The position numbers and the translations under genes are program-made. A stretch of 53,746 nt of DNA, taken from contig NZ_JAKZGP010000033.1 in NCBI RefSeq assembly GCF_022549775.1, positions 1 to 53,746 on the forward strand. The letters run 5' to 3'. Source of the DNA: Belliella filtrata. GTDB taxonomy: Bacteria > Bacteroidota > Bacteroidia > Cytophagales > Cyclobacteriaceae. Shown here in pieces: positions 42,903 to 52,743 of this stretch. Position 1 is the stretch's first letter. Each line of letters opens with the position of its first letter. Under the pieces are notes generated by a model. That model was given only the letters and a program-made list of their open reading frames with translations. It searched no databases and was not told the origin of the DNA.

Positions 42903-43642
42903 CAGTTAAAGACTTTTCGTTTCAGTTCAAAATGTTGTCCAAGATATACTCTTCTTACTTGCTCATCCGCTGCAAGGTCTTCTGCTGTACCCGCTTTTAG
43001 CAATTTCCCCTCAAACATCAAATAAGCCCTATCCGTAATAGAAAGCGTTTCGTTCACGTTGTGGTCAGTGATCAGAATGCCGATATTTTTGTTTTTGAGC
43101 TTAGCGACAATTGTCTGTATCTCTTCTACTGCAATGGGATCGACCCCTGCAAATGGCTCATCCAATAGGACGAACTTTGGGTCCACGGCCAATGCCCTAG
43201 CTATCTCCGTCCTCCTTCGCTCACCTCCTGATAACACCATCCCCAAATTTTTTCGCACATGAGTAAGGGAAAACTCTTCCAAAAGGCTCTCTACTTTCTC
43301 TTTTCTCTCTGCCTTGGTCATTTTTTTCATTTCCAAAACAGCCATGATATTCTCCTCTACAGACAATTTTCTAAAAACACTTGCCTCTTGCGCCAAATAG
43401 CCAATACCCAACTGTGCTCTTTTGTACATTGGAAGTGCAGTGATATTATCCTGATCAAGATGAATCTGCCCTTCATTTGGTTGTATCAAACCTACAATCA
43501 TGTAAAACGAGGTAGTTTTACCAGCTCCATTTGGGCCCAAAAGCCCTACGATTTCGCCTTGTTTTACCTCCACAGAGATGTTGTTGACCACTCTTCTTCC
43601 TTTGTATATTTTGACAAGGTTGTCAGCTTTGAGTACTTTCAT
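42902..43642 (-). CDS. lptB: LPS export ABC transporter ATP-binding protein
   Basis: A 246-residue ATPase that drives extraction of lipopolysaccharide from the inner membrane with LptFG and LptC. Walker A is [20 protein letters not shown], the Q-loop follows in [18 protein letters not shown], the signature is [16 protein letters not shown], Walker B is [20 protein letters not shown], and the H-loop is [14 protein letters not shown]. These are LptB-specific variants. ATG 43642 is the start; the frame is open further upstream but that part lies in recJ. It begins 1 nt after the recJ stop. Confidence 0.96.
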   Translation of the reverse strand: MKVLKADNLVKIYKGRRVVNNISVEVKQGEIVGLLGPNGAGKTTSFYMIVGLIQPNEGQIHLDQDNITALPMYKRAQLGIGYLAQEASVFRKLSVEENIMAVLEMKKMTKAERKEKVESLLEEFSLTHVRKNLGMVLSGGERRRTEIARALAVDPKFVLLDEPFAGVDPIAVEEIQTIVAKLKNKNIGILITDHNVNETLSITDRAYLMFEGKLLKAGTAEDLAADEQVRRVYLGQHFELKRKVFN

Positions 43643-43643
43643 A

Positions 43644-45368
43644 TCAGTCGAATTTGATGTCTTTGACGTACAGTTGCAAGCTACTATTGTTTCTAAATGT
43701 ATTTTCTCGAATCTCAAAAGCCAAATCAAAACGCATTTTTCTCTTGAGCATTTTGTAAACTATCTCATCTTCATATTTAGTACGATCTGCCATACCAAAT
43801 GCAATACAAACTGGACGAGTGACCTGTCCATCCTGAACGACATTGAAGCGAAGATGTTTTTCCTTTAATATTCTTACATCTTCTGCATATACCTGATTGG
43901 CATAAAAAATCGGCTCAGGATTACCAGGACCAAAAGGTGCCATTTGTTTTAAGATATTGTAGAACTTATAATTAATCTGATCCAAAAGAATCTCATCATC
44001 TACCTCCAGCACCGGCATCATGTGGACATCTTGTATCCTAGAACTGACTACTGCTTCGAATTTTTCCTGAAAGGCTACTACTTTATCCACAGCCATCGTC
44101 AGTCCAGCTGCATACTTGTGACCCCCAAATTGCTCTAACAAATCACTACACTCACTGATAGCTTCATAAATATCAAAATCGTACACTGATCTCGCTGACC
44201 CAGTGGCCTTGTTGTTGGATTCTGTAAGAATAATGGTCGGTCTGTAGAATTTCTCAATACAGCGAGACGCCACAATACCTATCACTCCTTTGTGCCAATC
44301 TTCCTTGAATAGCACGGTGGAGCGCATTTCTCTTATGGCATTTTTTTCCTCAATCATCATCAAGGCTTCTTTGGTGATGTTTTCATCGAAATTTTTCCGA
44401 GCTGCATTCACTGTATCTACGGCTTCTGCTTGTCTGAGTGCATCATCCAAATCTTTGGCTATCAGCAATTCCACAGATGCTTTGGCATGTTCTAGACGCC
44501 CAGAAGCATTGATCCTGGGTCCTATTTTGAATACAATATCCGAAATCTCTATTTCCTTCTCAATCTTGCTCTTCAAGATCAAGGCTTTGATTCCTGGTCT
44601 CGGATTATTATTGAGCCTTTCGATCCCGTAAAATGCCAAGATCCTATTTTCTCCTGTGATCGGTACAATATCGGCTGCAATACTGATCGCTAAAAGATCC
44701 AAGTACGACATCACAATCGTAGCATCTCTGTCTGTATGCTGCGCAAATGCCTGCATCAACTTGAAGCCAACTCCACAACCGCTCAGCTCCTTGTACGGAT
44801 ACTCACAATCCTTTCTCTTTGGATCCAAAATCGCTACCGCTGGTGGCAACTCATCTCCTGGTGTATGGTGGTCACAAATGATAAAATCCACACCAAGCAT
44901 TTTTGCTAAACTGACCTTTTCTATTGCCTTTATACCACAATCCAAAGAAATGATCAACTTGAAATTATTCTCAGCTGCATAGCGTACCCCTCGTTCAGAG
45001 ATACCGTAGCCTTCTTTGTACCTGTCTGGAATGTAGAACTCAAGGTTTTTGTAAAATTGACTAAGGTAACCGTATACCAAAGCCACAGATGTAGTCCCAT
45101 CAACGTCATAATCACCATAGATAAGGATTTTTTCCTCACGACCTATCGCTTCCTCCAGTCGTTGTATTGCCTTGTCCATGTCCTTCATCAAAAATGGATC
45201 ATGCAACTTGTCTAGGTCTGGTCTGAAGTAGTCTTTCGCTTTTTGAAATGTATCTACACCTCTGTTGACCAACATATTGGCTAGGGTATTATTCACATTG
45301 ATATCCCTACTCAAGGAAGTTACATTTTCCTCCGCTGCTTTATCTCTTATCTTCCAGTTGTACTCCAT
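43644..45368 (-). CDS. recJ: Single-stranded-DNA-specific exonuclease RecJ
   Basis: A 574-residue 5'-3' single-strand exonuclease acting in recombination repair and mismatch repair. The DHH catalytic blocks are [25 protein letters not shown] and [24 protein letters not shown]1-type residues follow in [16 protein letters not shown] and the C-terminal [11 protein letters not shown]. The end region is an OB-type fold ([12 protein letters not shown]). Length is typical. It heads a minus-strand unit with lptB and GH3. It carries one exact DnaA-box-like 9-mer in coding sequence, without significance. Confidence 0.96.
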   Translation of the reverse strand: MEYNWKIRDKAAEENVTSLSRDINVNNTLANMLVNRGVDTFQKAKDYFRPDLDKLHDPFLMKDMDKAIQRLEEAIGREEKILIYGDYDVDGTTSVALVYGYLSQFYKNLEFYIPDRYKEGYGISERGVRYAAENNFKLIISLDCGIKAIEKVSLAKMLGVDFIICDHHTPGDELPPAVAILDPKRKDCEYPYKELSGCGVGFKLMQAFAQHTDRDATIVMSYLDLLAISIAADIVPITGENRILAFYGIERLNNNPRPGIKALILKSKIEKEIEISDIVFKIGPRINASGRLEHAKASVELLIAKDLDDALRQAEAVDTVNAARKNFDENITKEALMMIEEKNAIREMRSTVLFKEDWHKGVIGIVASRCIEKFYRPTIILTESNNKATGSARSVYDFDIYEAISECSDLLEQFGGHKYAAGLTMAVDKVVAFQEKFEAVVSSRIQDVHMMPVLEVDDEILLDQINYKFYNILKQMAPFGPGNPEPIFYANQVYAEDVRILKEKHLRFNVVQDGQVTRPVCIAFGMADRTKYEDEIVYKMLKRKMRFDLAFEIRENTFRNNSSLQLYVKDIKFD

Positions 45369-45497
45369 GTGGCTAAATTACTAAACTACCCGGCTAATTG
45401 TGTACTGCTCATGAATAATTTTGAGTTTAAACAGTCTTTATCTTCTAATCAAAGGTAAACCTCAGGGATCAAACAAAAATTCCTTGAAAAAGAAAAA

Positions 45498-45517
45498 AGG
45501 AACCCATCAAGGTTCCT
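45498..45517 (-). terminator. Terminator of the heme operon
   Basis: AGGAACC (45498-45504) pairs with GGTTCCT (45511-45517). On the minus strand a T-run follows immediately. It lies 31 nt after the hmuY stop. Confidence 0.85.
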
Positions 45518-45548
45518 CTTTTCAAAATCAATAAACCATACATTAATG

Positions 45549-46610
45549 TCACTTGATCAAAGCGTATTCCAAACTTGGTCTTCCTCGCTCTCCACCAGTA
45601 GTCAAGGAGAGGAATCTCAATTTATAATGATTGCCTGCTTTATCTTTGATGATGTAATACCTGTCTTCTCTTGCACTAGGCGAGGAGGTTGGTCCTCCTC
45701 CAGATCTCCAGTTTGAGCCTATCGTTAAGCGATTATCTACATTAAAATTTAGACCCTGAAGGTCTTGAATATCAAAATCTTCATAAGACAGATCTGATTC
45801 CAGTATTTCCTGAGCTCCAACACCTCCGTATATATTATGGTAAACCAAATCTTGAAAAAAGTAAGCAAGTGTGCCATCAGTAGCCTGTGCATATGGAGTA
45901 GATGAAGTTCCTGCAGTCCAGACAAAATCCCATTTTTCTTTGACCGGCTCTACTTCCACAATCCCATTATCAATTGAAAAATAGGTGAAATTGTGTGACT
46001 CATTTTTGCTGACCTCCACTTTGGTTACTTCAATTGAATTAGTTGGAGCATGTTCGATGATGTATTTATTATTCGAAACATAAATTTTCACCTTTTTCCA
46101 CTCTCTGGTATCTGCTCCACTTTCGCCTCTGTTTACGATAAAAACCTTAGCATCTTGTTCGTTATTAGCTAAGTTTCCGAATACAGAACCATTATTTAAT
46201 GGATTTGAAGGATTATCGACACGAAGGATACCACTCAAATTGTTAAAATTTAGATCTAGACTTCCGCTAGATTTAAGATTGTTCACATAAGCTTCATCTA
46301 CTTCAGAAAATGCAGTGTAGGCAGTCTCATAAGCCATTGCACCTGTAGTACCATTGATCAATACTTGGAATGCCGTGCCATTGCTAAAAGCAAAATCCCA
46401 TGAATCTCTCCTTACAGCAACTTGCTCTTCAGCACTAAGATCCACAAACACCATATTTGGAAAGGTAGTGCCTCCACCATTGAGCTCTATGTAAGCCTCT
46501 TCTACTGGTGGGGTCTCTACTGTCGGATTTTCATTATCTGTGCATGAAGCAATCATCATCCCGAAAGCTGCTAGTATCACATTGATTTTAATGTAATTAT
46601 TGTTTTTCAT
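45549..46610 (-). CDS. hmuY: HmuY-family heme-binding lipoprotein
   Basis: A 353-residue lipoprotein with lipobox MMIASC (Cys about residue 23). HmuY domains are beta-rich hemophores; the blocks WDFAFSNGTAFQVLINGTTG and MAYETAYTAFSEVD are the family's core, and a second similar half carries KWDFVWTAGTSSTPYAQATD and YFFQDLVYHNIYGG. The two halves give a longer chain than the ~216-residue Porphyromonas HmuY. The heme ligands cannot be fixed by eye. It is the last gene of the heme operon, 9 nt after the receptor. Confidence 0.88.
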   Translation of the reverse strand: MKNNNYIKINVILAAFGMMIASCTDNENPTVETPPVEEAYIELNGGGTTFPNMVFVDLSAEEQVAVRRDSWDFAFSNGTAFQVLINGTTGAMAYETAYTAFSEVDEAYVNNLKSSGSLDLNFNNLSGILRVDNPSNPLNNGSVFGNLANNEQDAKVFIVNRGESGADTREWKKVKIYVSNNKYIIEHAPTNSIEVTKVEVSKNESHNFTYFSIDNGIVEVEPVKEKWDFVWTAGTSSTPYAQATDGTLAYFFQDLVYHNIYGGVGAQEILESDLSYEDFDIQDLQGLNFNVDNRLTIGSNWRSGGGPTSSPSAREDRYYIIKDKAGNHYKLRFLSLTTGGERGRPSLEYALIK

Positions 46611-46619
46611 TATTACTGT

Positions 46620-48875
46620 TTATTTAAATAGTTGGTAATTAATTCCTATAAAATATGATCGGCCATAGCCTATGGGCCTACTTGCTCCACCTGAATGTGC
46701 ACTTCCCTCTCCAAGACTACTTTGGACATTTTTGACATCAAGAAGATTCCTCGCTCCAAAAGTCAAGTCCATGCTTCCAAACAAGGTCTTTTTCATCGTC
46801 AGGTCCATCCAATGAAACCCATCTAACTGGACTGGACGAAATACATCGACGCTGTCTGAATCAGCTACAAAAGCTGGTAATGCACCAGTCCATTTGTAAA
46901 ACAAATGCAAGTGGCTATCAACTAAAGGAAGGTAAACACCTATGTTTGCATTGAGCTCAGTGGTCCAAAGCAAGGAGGCTAAGTCTGGATTCTCACTACT
47001 AATCTGATTATACCTTCCAATCCTTGAAATGCCGAAGTCCAGGCTATGTTTATTCAGGATCAGCTTGTTTCTTAACATGACGCCACCAGTTCGGAAATTT
47101 TCCAAGTTGAACAAAGATGTCAGTCTAGGATCATCAGGTGAAATACCATAGGTAATCTGATTGTCGATATCATTATAGAATGAATTGATAGTGGACTCAA
47201 GTTTGATATTTCTACCCATGCTGTTCAGCCATGAAAGCGAGGCTTGGTAGCTGTGAGATGTCTCTGCTTGCAAGTCTGGATTGCCAACAATTGAATGGCT
47301 AGCATCAAAAAAATCAAAGTACAATTCTCTAATAGAAGGTGCTCTAAAGCCTCTAGCATACCCAAACTTCAAAGCAAGTGACTGACTCAAATCCCATCGA
47401 CCATTGACTGAGGGTATCAGTGGTGGCGCCTTATAAGCGGAATTGTACGTCCTTCTTACACCAGGCCTAAGACTAAAAGACGCTGTGGGTTTCCACTCTC
47501 CACTTATGAAAAATGCCAAATCATTAATCCCCTCATTGGTAGATATCCGCTCTCCTGAGCCTACTTCTTGATTGAAATCCACACCCACTGTCCAGGCCAA
47601 GTGCTCGTGCATATCCCATATTGAAGTCAGCCTCACATTGAGCCCATTGTAATTTAACACTGCTTGACTTCCTGGAGCATTGGAAAGTCCCGTCTCTCCA
47701 GTACGCACATTGGTATAAGTTGTAATGGTGTTTCTTTGATAGTCTGTATATCCTGCTTGAATAGCTGCTTTTAATTTCTGATTCAAAGCATAGCTACCGG
47801 TCAACCTGTGCATGACTCTTCTTGTGACAAACTCACTATCCACGGTCTCAACTCTATTTTCTGGTCCAAAGCTGGTTATGGATTCGTTCAAATAATCAAT
47901 CCCGTAAGACAGATCTATGTCCTCACTTCCAAAATTGAGTTGGGCCATTCCTAAGTTTTGGGTTTTGGGTAACCAAGAGTACTGTCTACCTTCAAAATCA
48001 CCTTTCCATCCACCAAAATCATTTTGTGTCCATCCTGCCGAAACACTGAAGCTTTCATCTATACGGTATTGACCTTGTACACTTCGAATATGGTTTCCAC
48101 TACCTGTCAGTGGCTGATAACCCTGACCTACAGTCTCCTCCTGGACACGAGCATTCAGCAAGATCTTGGTATCTCCTGGTCGCTTAGTGATGATATTGAT
48201 CACACCTGCTAGTGCATCTGCCCCATAAACCACAGACATGGGGCCTTCTACGATCTCTATGCGCTCGATTTGATTGATATCTATCTGATTGATATTGATC
48301 TCATTGTTCACTCCTTGTCTTCCGACCATAGGTACACCATCTATCAGAATTTTAACATTCTGACCAGAGAGCCCCAGCATTTCTAGGTTACTGCTTCCGA
48401 GCGCATTGTCTTGACTGAACCTGATCCCCAGCTCTGTGTTTAGTACTTCTTGGAGATTGCTAGCCGCTCTATTTTGAATGATTTCCTTGGAGATTGTTCT
48501 GACTTGATACACTGATTGCCGAGCACTCTGTGGGTCAACGTTACCTGTCACAACTACTTCATCAAGATGCTGAACCAGTGGTGTCAGTTTGACTGTCAAG
48601 TCTACATGATTGCTCAAGGTGATCACTTTAGCCTCATAACCTATTGCGGTGACTTTAATCTTAGATTGATTTAAATGATCTGGAAGCTCGAAGTTGCCAT
48701 TTTCATCTGCCAATACACCTTTACCATCACCCCACTGAATGGTAGCGTATGGTACAGCTTGCCCTTTTTCATCCTTCACTTGCCCTTTGACACCAGCTAT
48801 TGCATTACTAAAAGCAAAGCAAAAACAGATGCATGTAAGAAATATCGAGAGTTTATTAAGATCAATTCTAAACAT
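46620..48875 (-). CDS. TonB-dependent heme receptor (HmuR-like)
   Basis: A 751-residue outer-membrane receptor. The signal peptide covers about residues 1-27. A carboxypeptidase-like regulatory domain follows (GVKGQVKDEKGQAVPYATIQ), then a plug at about 105-230 (LDEVVVTGNVDPQSARQSVY, LIDGVPMVGRQGVNN, MSVVYGADALAGVINIITKR). The rest is a 22-strand barrel ending in Phe-type YFIGINYQLFK. A YRAP-type heme motif is not obvious, so heme specificity rests on the neighbouring hmuTUVS and hmuY genes. It comes 49 nt after hmuS, across a hairpin. Confidence 0.9.
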   Translation of the reverse strand: MFRIDLNKLSIFLTCICFCFAFSNAIAGVKGQVKDEKGQAVPYATIQWGDGKGVLADENGNFELPDHLNQSKIKVTAIGYEAKVITLSNHVDLTVKLTPLVQHLDEVVVTGNVDPQSARQSVYQVRTISKEIIQNRAASNLQEVLNTELGIRFSQDNALGSSNLEMLGLSGQNVKILIDGVPMVGRQGVNNEININQIDINQIERIEIVEGPMSVVYGADALAGVINIITKRPGDTKILLNARVQEETVGQGYQPLTGSGNHIRSVQGQYRIDESFSVSAGWTQNDFGGWKGDFEGRQYSWLPKTQNLGMAQLNFGSEDIDLSYGIDYLNESITSFGPENRVETVDSEFVTRRVMHRLTGSYALNQKLKAAIQAGYTDYQRNTITTYTNVRTGETGLSNAPGSQAVLNYNGLNVRLTSIWDMHEHLAWTVGVDFNQEVGSGERISTNEGINDLAFFISGEWKPTASFSLRPGVRRTYNSAYKAPPLIPSVNGRWDLSQSLALKFGYARGFRAPSIRELYFDFFDASHSIVGNPDLQAETSHSYQASLSWLNSMGRNIKLESTINSFYNDIDNQITYGISPDDPRLTSLFNLENFRTGGVMLRNKLILNKHSLDFGISRIGRYNQISSENPDLASLLWTTELNANIGVYLPLVDSHLHLFYKWTGALPAFVADSDSVDVFRPVQLDGFHWMDLTMKKTLFGSMDLTFGARNLLDVKNVQSSLGEGSAHSGGASRPIGYGRSYFIGINYQLFK

Positions 48876-48891
48876 AAGTTTAAATTTTTTT

Positions 48892-48914
48892 AGGCAGGGT
48901 TAAAATCCCTGCCT
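48892..48914. promoter_or_regulatory. Intra-operon hairpin between hmuS and the TonB receptor
   Basis: AGGCAGGG (48892-48899) pairs with CCCTGCCT (48907-48914) around a 7-nt loop. On the minus strand it is followed by A-runs, not T, so it is not a normal terminator for hmuS. A role in mRNA processing or stability is possible. Confidence 0.5.
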
Positions 48915-48923
48915 CCTTTGCAA

Positions 48924-49967
48924 TCAAAGACTATCTATCAAGGCTTTCCAATCAGAAAGCTGGGGTAAGCCAGGCTTACGCAGGCCAAAGAATTGAGCGA
49001 TCATTTCACCTTCTTCATCGAAGAGCTCCAAGGAGGAAACGATCCCATCTTCGGTGTTTTTGTGAACTACAAAAGCATGTGCTATCTGATTTTCGTCAAG
49101 GTGCATGTTGAATTGCGGATCAAGGACATTCAGCCAATCTCCCATTTGCTTGATGGTCTTTACTTTTCCTTGATGAATCTGAATATTGCCTTTATTTCCT
49201 GCAAAGATCATGATTGGCAATTGTGCTGATGAAGCTGTTTCCAAAATTCGTCTTGCTGCCAATCGATCTACTTCATAAGCCCATTTGTCATCGATCCACT
49301 TCACAGCATCCATTCGGTGAACTTTGTATTTTCTTAGCATTCCAAAAAAATCATGAGTATCCTTCATCTCTTCCCAGTCTTTGGTAAATGCTTCCAAGTC
49401 TATCTTTTCGGCATAGCTTGGCTTGGCGAACTGCCCTATTTCCAAATTGGCATCCTGATCAGCTGATTTATATGCCTCAACTAGTTCATTGAAAACTTCA
49501 ACTTTTGAATCATCCTGCACATAAACTTTCATAATTGCTGTACCAGATTTGTCAAAAAACTGAATGCTACGCATTACTCCTCTAGGGGTATCGTTCACTA
49601 CAGCAAAACCAAACTTCCAGGCAGAGAAGAATACTCTTTGCTCTATTGGACCTATTACGGTGGCCATTTGATGTGCTGGACTACCTTTTATGCTGATTTT
49701 TTGAAAATTTCCTTTGTGCTCAAGCACACAGCCTTCACTTCTAGTGAGTGCCATCACTTTGCCTAGTTTCTTTAGCGCTACCAAAAGTGAAGTCCAATCC
49801 TCTTTCAACCTGGTAACAGACTCACCAACTTGAGTTGCCAAGAGTTCCGCCTCTGAAACAGCAAGTTGCGCTGCAGCATCTCGAATCCTAAGATTAGACT
49901 GCTCAGACTTCAGTTTTCCCCACGCATCTTTCAATGCTATTTCTCGACTTGATAGTGTAGTTTCCAT
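48924..49967 (-). CDS. hmuS: Hemin-degrading/heme-trafficking factor HemS/HmuS
   Basis: A 347-residue cytoplasmic protein of the HemS/HmuS/ChuS family, built as two similar halves (residues about 1-175 and 185-347). Each half has an ALKKLGKVMALTRSEG- or HDFFGMLRKYKVHRMDAV-type core. The repeated EGCVLEHKGNFQKISIKGSP and GNKGNIQIHQGKVKTIKQMG segments show the duplication. Family members bind imported heme and help release iron. Length is typical. Starts 4 nt after the hmuV stop. Confidence 0.93.
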   Translation of the reverse strand: METTLSSREIALKDAWGKLKSEQSNLRIRDAAAQLAVSEAELLATQVGESVTRLKEDWTSLLVALKKLGKVMALTRSEGCVLEHKGNFQKISIKGSPAHQMATVIGPIEQRVFFSAWKFGFAVVNDTPRGVMRSIQFFDKSGTAIMKVYVQDDSKVEVFNELVEAYKSADQDANLEIGQFAKPSYAEKIDLEAFTKDWEEMKDTHDFFGMLRKYKVHRMDAVKWIDDKWAYEVDRLAARRILETASSAQLPIMIFAGNKGNIQIHQGKVKTIKQMGDWLNVLDPQFNMHLDENQIAHAFVVHKNTEDGIVSSLELFDEEGEMIAQFFGLRKPGLPQLSDWKALIDSL

Positions 49968-49971
49968 TGTA

Positions 49972-50775
49972 TTAAAGTGCTTTATTGATTCTTTGATTGA
50001 TATGGTGAATAGGAAGACTATGGACCAGAAGTCCCAAGCCCTCGTGGTGTTTCTCTACATGTATAGGATAGCCATAGAGGCTTTCCAGATTTTGATTTGT
50101 GAAGACTTCAGATACATGGCCATTGGCCATCACTTCGCCATGTTTCATCATAATCACTTGATCAGCATAGTTGGCTACCAAGCTCAGGTCATGCAAAACC
50201 ATTAAAATACCTATATTCCTTTGCTTCAATTCATTCATAAAGTCTAGTACCAAATGCTGCAAAGCCACATCCATGCTGGATACAGGCTCGTCCAATAGAA
50301 TAAATCTTGGAAAAGCCTGCTTTTTCCACACTTGTACCAGTACCCTCGCAAGCTGTACTCGCTGCTTCTCTCCTCCAGATAGCATGTTGTAAGCTTGTGC
50401 TCTCAGGTGCCATACTTGGAGTTTTTCCATTACAGCTTGGATATCTCGATCTGAAATGGCTGCAGGATCATTGATCATTCCTAAGGCGACAATTTCCCAA
50501 GAAGAAAATGGGAAAGACACTTCGCTGTGTTGCGGCATCACTGCACGGACTTTTGCCAGTTGGTTACTTTTGAAACCAGCTAAAGGCTTACCATTGTATG
50601 AAACCTCACCACGATTACAGGTCAAGTCCCCAGATAATAATTTAAATAGGGTGGATTTTCCAGCTCCGTTTGGTCCAATAATCGCTGTCAGCTCTCCAGG
50701 AGCTACCATGATATTGACCTCACCAATGATTGGTCTTTCGCTGATACAGAAATGAATGTTTTTTCCTTGTAACAT
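49972..50775 (-). CDS. hmuV: Heme ABC transporter ATP-binding protein
   Basis: A 267-residue ATPase of the heme/siderophore importer family. Walker A is AIIGPNGAGKSTLFKLLSGD, the Q-loop region is AVMPQHSEVSFPF, the signature is MLSGGEKQRVQLARVLVQVW, Walker B is FILLDEPVSSMDVALQHLVL, and the H-loop is GILMVLHDLSLVANYADQ. PQHSEVSFPFS is characteristic of HmuV. Starts 1 nt after the hmuU stop. Confidence 0.95.
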   Translation of the reverse strand: MLQGKNIHFCISERPIIGEVNIMVAPGELTAIIGPNGAGKSTLFKLLSGDLTCNRGEVSYNGKPLAGFKSNQLAKVRAVMPQHSEVSFPFSSWEIVALGMINDPAAISDRDIQAVMEKLQVWHLRAQAYNMLSGGEKQRVQLARVLVQVWKKQAFPRFILLDEPVSSMDVALQHLVLDFMNELKQRNIGILMVLHDLSLVANYADQVIMMKHGEVMANGHVSEVFTNQNLESLYGYPIHVEKHHEGLGLLVHSLPIHHINQRINKAL

Positions 50776-50776
50776 G

Positions 50777-51847
50777 TCAGAGCTTGATTTTTTTGAGATT
50801 GACTATAAGATAGATGAAAAAAGGAGCTCCAAGTAAGGCTGTAATAATTCCTATTGGTAATTCCGCTGGTCTGACGATATTTCTAGCCATCAAATCCGCT
50901 GCTGACAAAAGTATCGCTCCTAGCAAAAATGATCCTGGTAATACCAATCGATGATCCGCTCCAAATCCCAATCGAATCAAATGTGGAACGACTAAGCCTA
51001 CAAATCCAATCGTACCACTAAGAGAAACAGCCGTACCAACAATCATTGCCGCTGACAAGAACAGGACGTATTTTACATATTGAATATTCACACCCATGTG
51101 AAATGCTTCTCGCTCTCCCAAAGCCATGGCATTGAGCTGGGGATAAAGTCTAATCACCATCCCCGATGCAGGAATCATCAAAACAGAAGCTGTTAACAAT
51201 TTCATCCAACTACTACCGCCAAGATCTCCCAAACTCCAAAAGGTAAAATTCCTCAATGCTGCATCATCAGCATAAAACAGCACCAAGCCGATCAGAGCAC
51301 CCATCAGTGCATTGATTGCTACTCCAGACAAGATCAATACAGACACATCCGTCTTCCCTGTATGGCTGGCAATACGATAAACAATCAATGTCACCATCAG
51401 CCCACCACAAAATGCAAATAACGGTAGTCCAATGAGCGAAAGTAAAGGTGTCATGCTCAAAACTTTTGCTCCAAATACTATAAACACTACTGCAAAAAAA
51501 GCTCCCCCAGTGCTGACACCTATCAATCCTGGTTCCACAAGAGGATTTCTAAATAGTCCCTGCAAAGCTGCGCCTGCTAAACCCAAGCCTCCTCCGATGA
51601 TAATTCCCATGAGAACTCGGGGCATCCTGATACTTAACAACACTTGAGACGCTGCACCTGAACCCTCATAAGTACCAAAACCCAGTTTGCCTAAGAGTAT
51701 GGCCAATACTTCATTCATGGAAATATGAAAGGCTCCAATGGATAAGGACAGAAGCAAAAGCGCCATCAGTACCAAGCTCAAGCCAGATAAAACAAGGTGT
51801 TGAACCTTTCTTTTTGTCAAAAAGATATCGGCCTGCATCACATTCAT
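50777..51847 (-). CDS. hmuU: Heme ABC transporter permease (FecCD family)
   Basis: A 356-residue permease with about 10 transmembrane helices, homodimeric in the family. RMPRVLMGIIIGGGLGLAGA and LQGLFRNPLVEPGLIGVSTG are the FecCD signatures. GTIGFVGLVVPHLIRLGFGA is the conserved coupling region. The start overlaps the hmuT stop by 4 nt. Confidence 0.95.
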   Translation of the reverse strand: MNVMQADIFLTKRKVQHLVLSGLSLVLMALLLLSLSIGAFHISMNEVLAILLGKLGFGTYEGSGAASQVLLSIRMPRVLMGIIIGGGLGLAGAALQGLFRNPLVEPGLIGVSTGGAFFAVVFIVFGAKVLSMTPLLSLIGLPLFAFCGGLMVTLIVYRIASHTGKTDVSVLILSGVAINALMGALIGLVLFYADDAALRNFTFWSLGDLGGSSWMKLLTASVLMIPASGMVIRLYPQLNAMALGEREAFHMGVNIQYVKYVLFLSAAMIVGTAVSLSGTIGFVGLVVPHLIRLGFGADHRLVLPGSFLLGAILLSAADLMARNIVRPAELPIGIITALLGAPFFIYLIVNLKKIKL

Positions 51848-52698
51848 TTGCTATAAACTTCTTTTGCTATTTCTAATGCTACTTCACCCACTCTAGGGCC
51901 AAAACCTGAAAGCAAGAGACCATCATAAGTCAATATCTGATCTTTTTGGAATGCTGTGGTTTGATCTAACCCCTTGATTTTTGAAAGTCCATCTTTTCCA
52001 CCTAGAGAAGCTAAACCAGAATCAAACATCAATACATAATCAGGATTATACTTAACCAAAGCCTCTGGGGTCAGAGGAATGAAATCTTTGAAACCTAATG
52101 TGGGATTTGACAATCCTGATAAACTTATCAAACTTGTGGCAAAGGTCTCTTCTCCTGCAACAAAAACCATATCCTCACCTCTAGCCATTAAAAAGAGCAT
52201 ACTTGGCCTTTCGGAAAGCGATATTTTTGACTTGTACTCATCCAGCGTTTTCAAATCCGCTTTCACCTTATCTATCAATGCTAAACCTTCTTCTTTTACC
52301 TGGAGAAAATCAGCAAGCTCAGCGATAAGACTGATCGTTTCAGTTGTAGTCTGTGGCTTCTCGAATAGCCTTACTTCGACCCCAGTGCTTTGCAATTGCG
52401 CTATCACTTCAGGTAACAAATAATCCTTTTCAATCAAAATCACTTCAGGATTCAAGGACAAGATGCCTTCTGATTTGATCTGATTGCGATAGCCTATTGA
52501 GGGTAATTTTTGTAATGAAGCAGGAAAAGTGGAAGTAATATCTGTCGCTATGATCAAATCCTCAAAACCCAATGCCGTCACAATTTCTGAAATTGTTCCA
52601 CCAGCAGTGATGATGCTTCGCTCCGTGGAAGCTTGCTGTTCTTTTGGTGAAGAACATGCTACCAAAAACAGGAGTACAATAATAAACTTCGTTTTCAT
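51844..52698 (-). CDS. hmuT: Heme ABC transporter substrate-binding lipoprotein
   Basis: A 284-residue class III solute-binding protein. The signal peptide and lipobox are MKTKFIIVLLFLVACSSPKE (Cys about residue 15). The TroA-like fold shows IITAGGTISEIVTALGFEDL, DITSTFPASLQKLPSIGYRN and LNPEVILIEKDYLLP, all typical of HmuT. The C-terminal lobe contains LMFDSGLASLGG and GPRVGEVALEIAKEVY. It is first in the operon, so it should respond directly to the operator candidate at 52714-52743. It hands heme to HmuUV. Confidence 0.93.
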   Translation of the reverse strand: MKTKFIIVLLFLVACSSPKEQQASTERSIITAGGTISEIVTALGFEDLIIATDITSTFPASLQKLPSIGYRNQIKSEGILSLNPEVILIEKDYLLPEVIAQLQSTGVEVRLFEKPQTTTETISLIAELADFLQVKEEGLALIDKVKADLKTLDEYKSKISLSERPSMLFLMARGEDMVFVAGEETFATSLISLSGLSNPTLGFKDFIPLTPEALVKYNPDYVLMFDSGLASLGGKDGLSKIKGLDQTTAFQKDQILTYDGLLLSGFGPRVGEVALEIAKEVYSK

Positions 52699-52713
52699 TT
52701 ATTTAGATCAATT

Positions 52714-52743
52714 TTAAATAATATCACAAATGTCATATTATTT
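52714..52743 (-). promoter_or_regulatory. Operator/promoter candidate of the heme operon
   Basis: Perfect 10-bp arms TAAATAATAT (52714-52723) and ATATTATTTA (52734-52743) flank a 10-bp spacer. On the minus strand the spacer contains GACATTTG, one base from the TAnnTTTG -7 consensus. A repressor on the dyad would cover the promoter. Iron or heme control by a Fur-type protein is inferred. Confidence 0.55.

Noticed and set aside
44083-44091. Exact TTATCCACA DnaA box
   Set aside because: It is a single site inside recJ coding sequence with no companion boxes, so it is likely chance.
49993-50755. Plus-strand open frames opposite hmuV
   Set aside because: They are antisense shadows of a well-supported ATPase gene and show no domain of their own.
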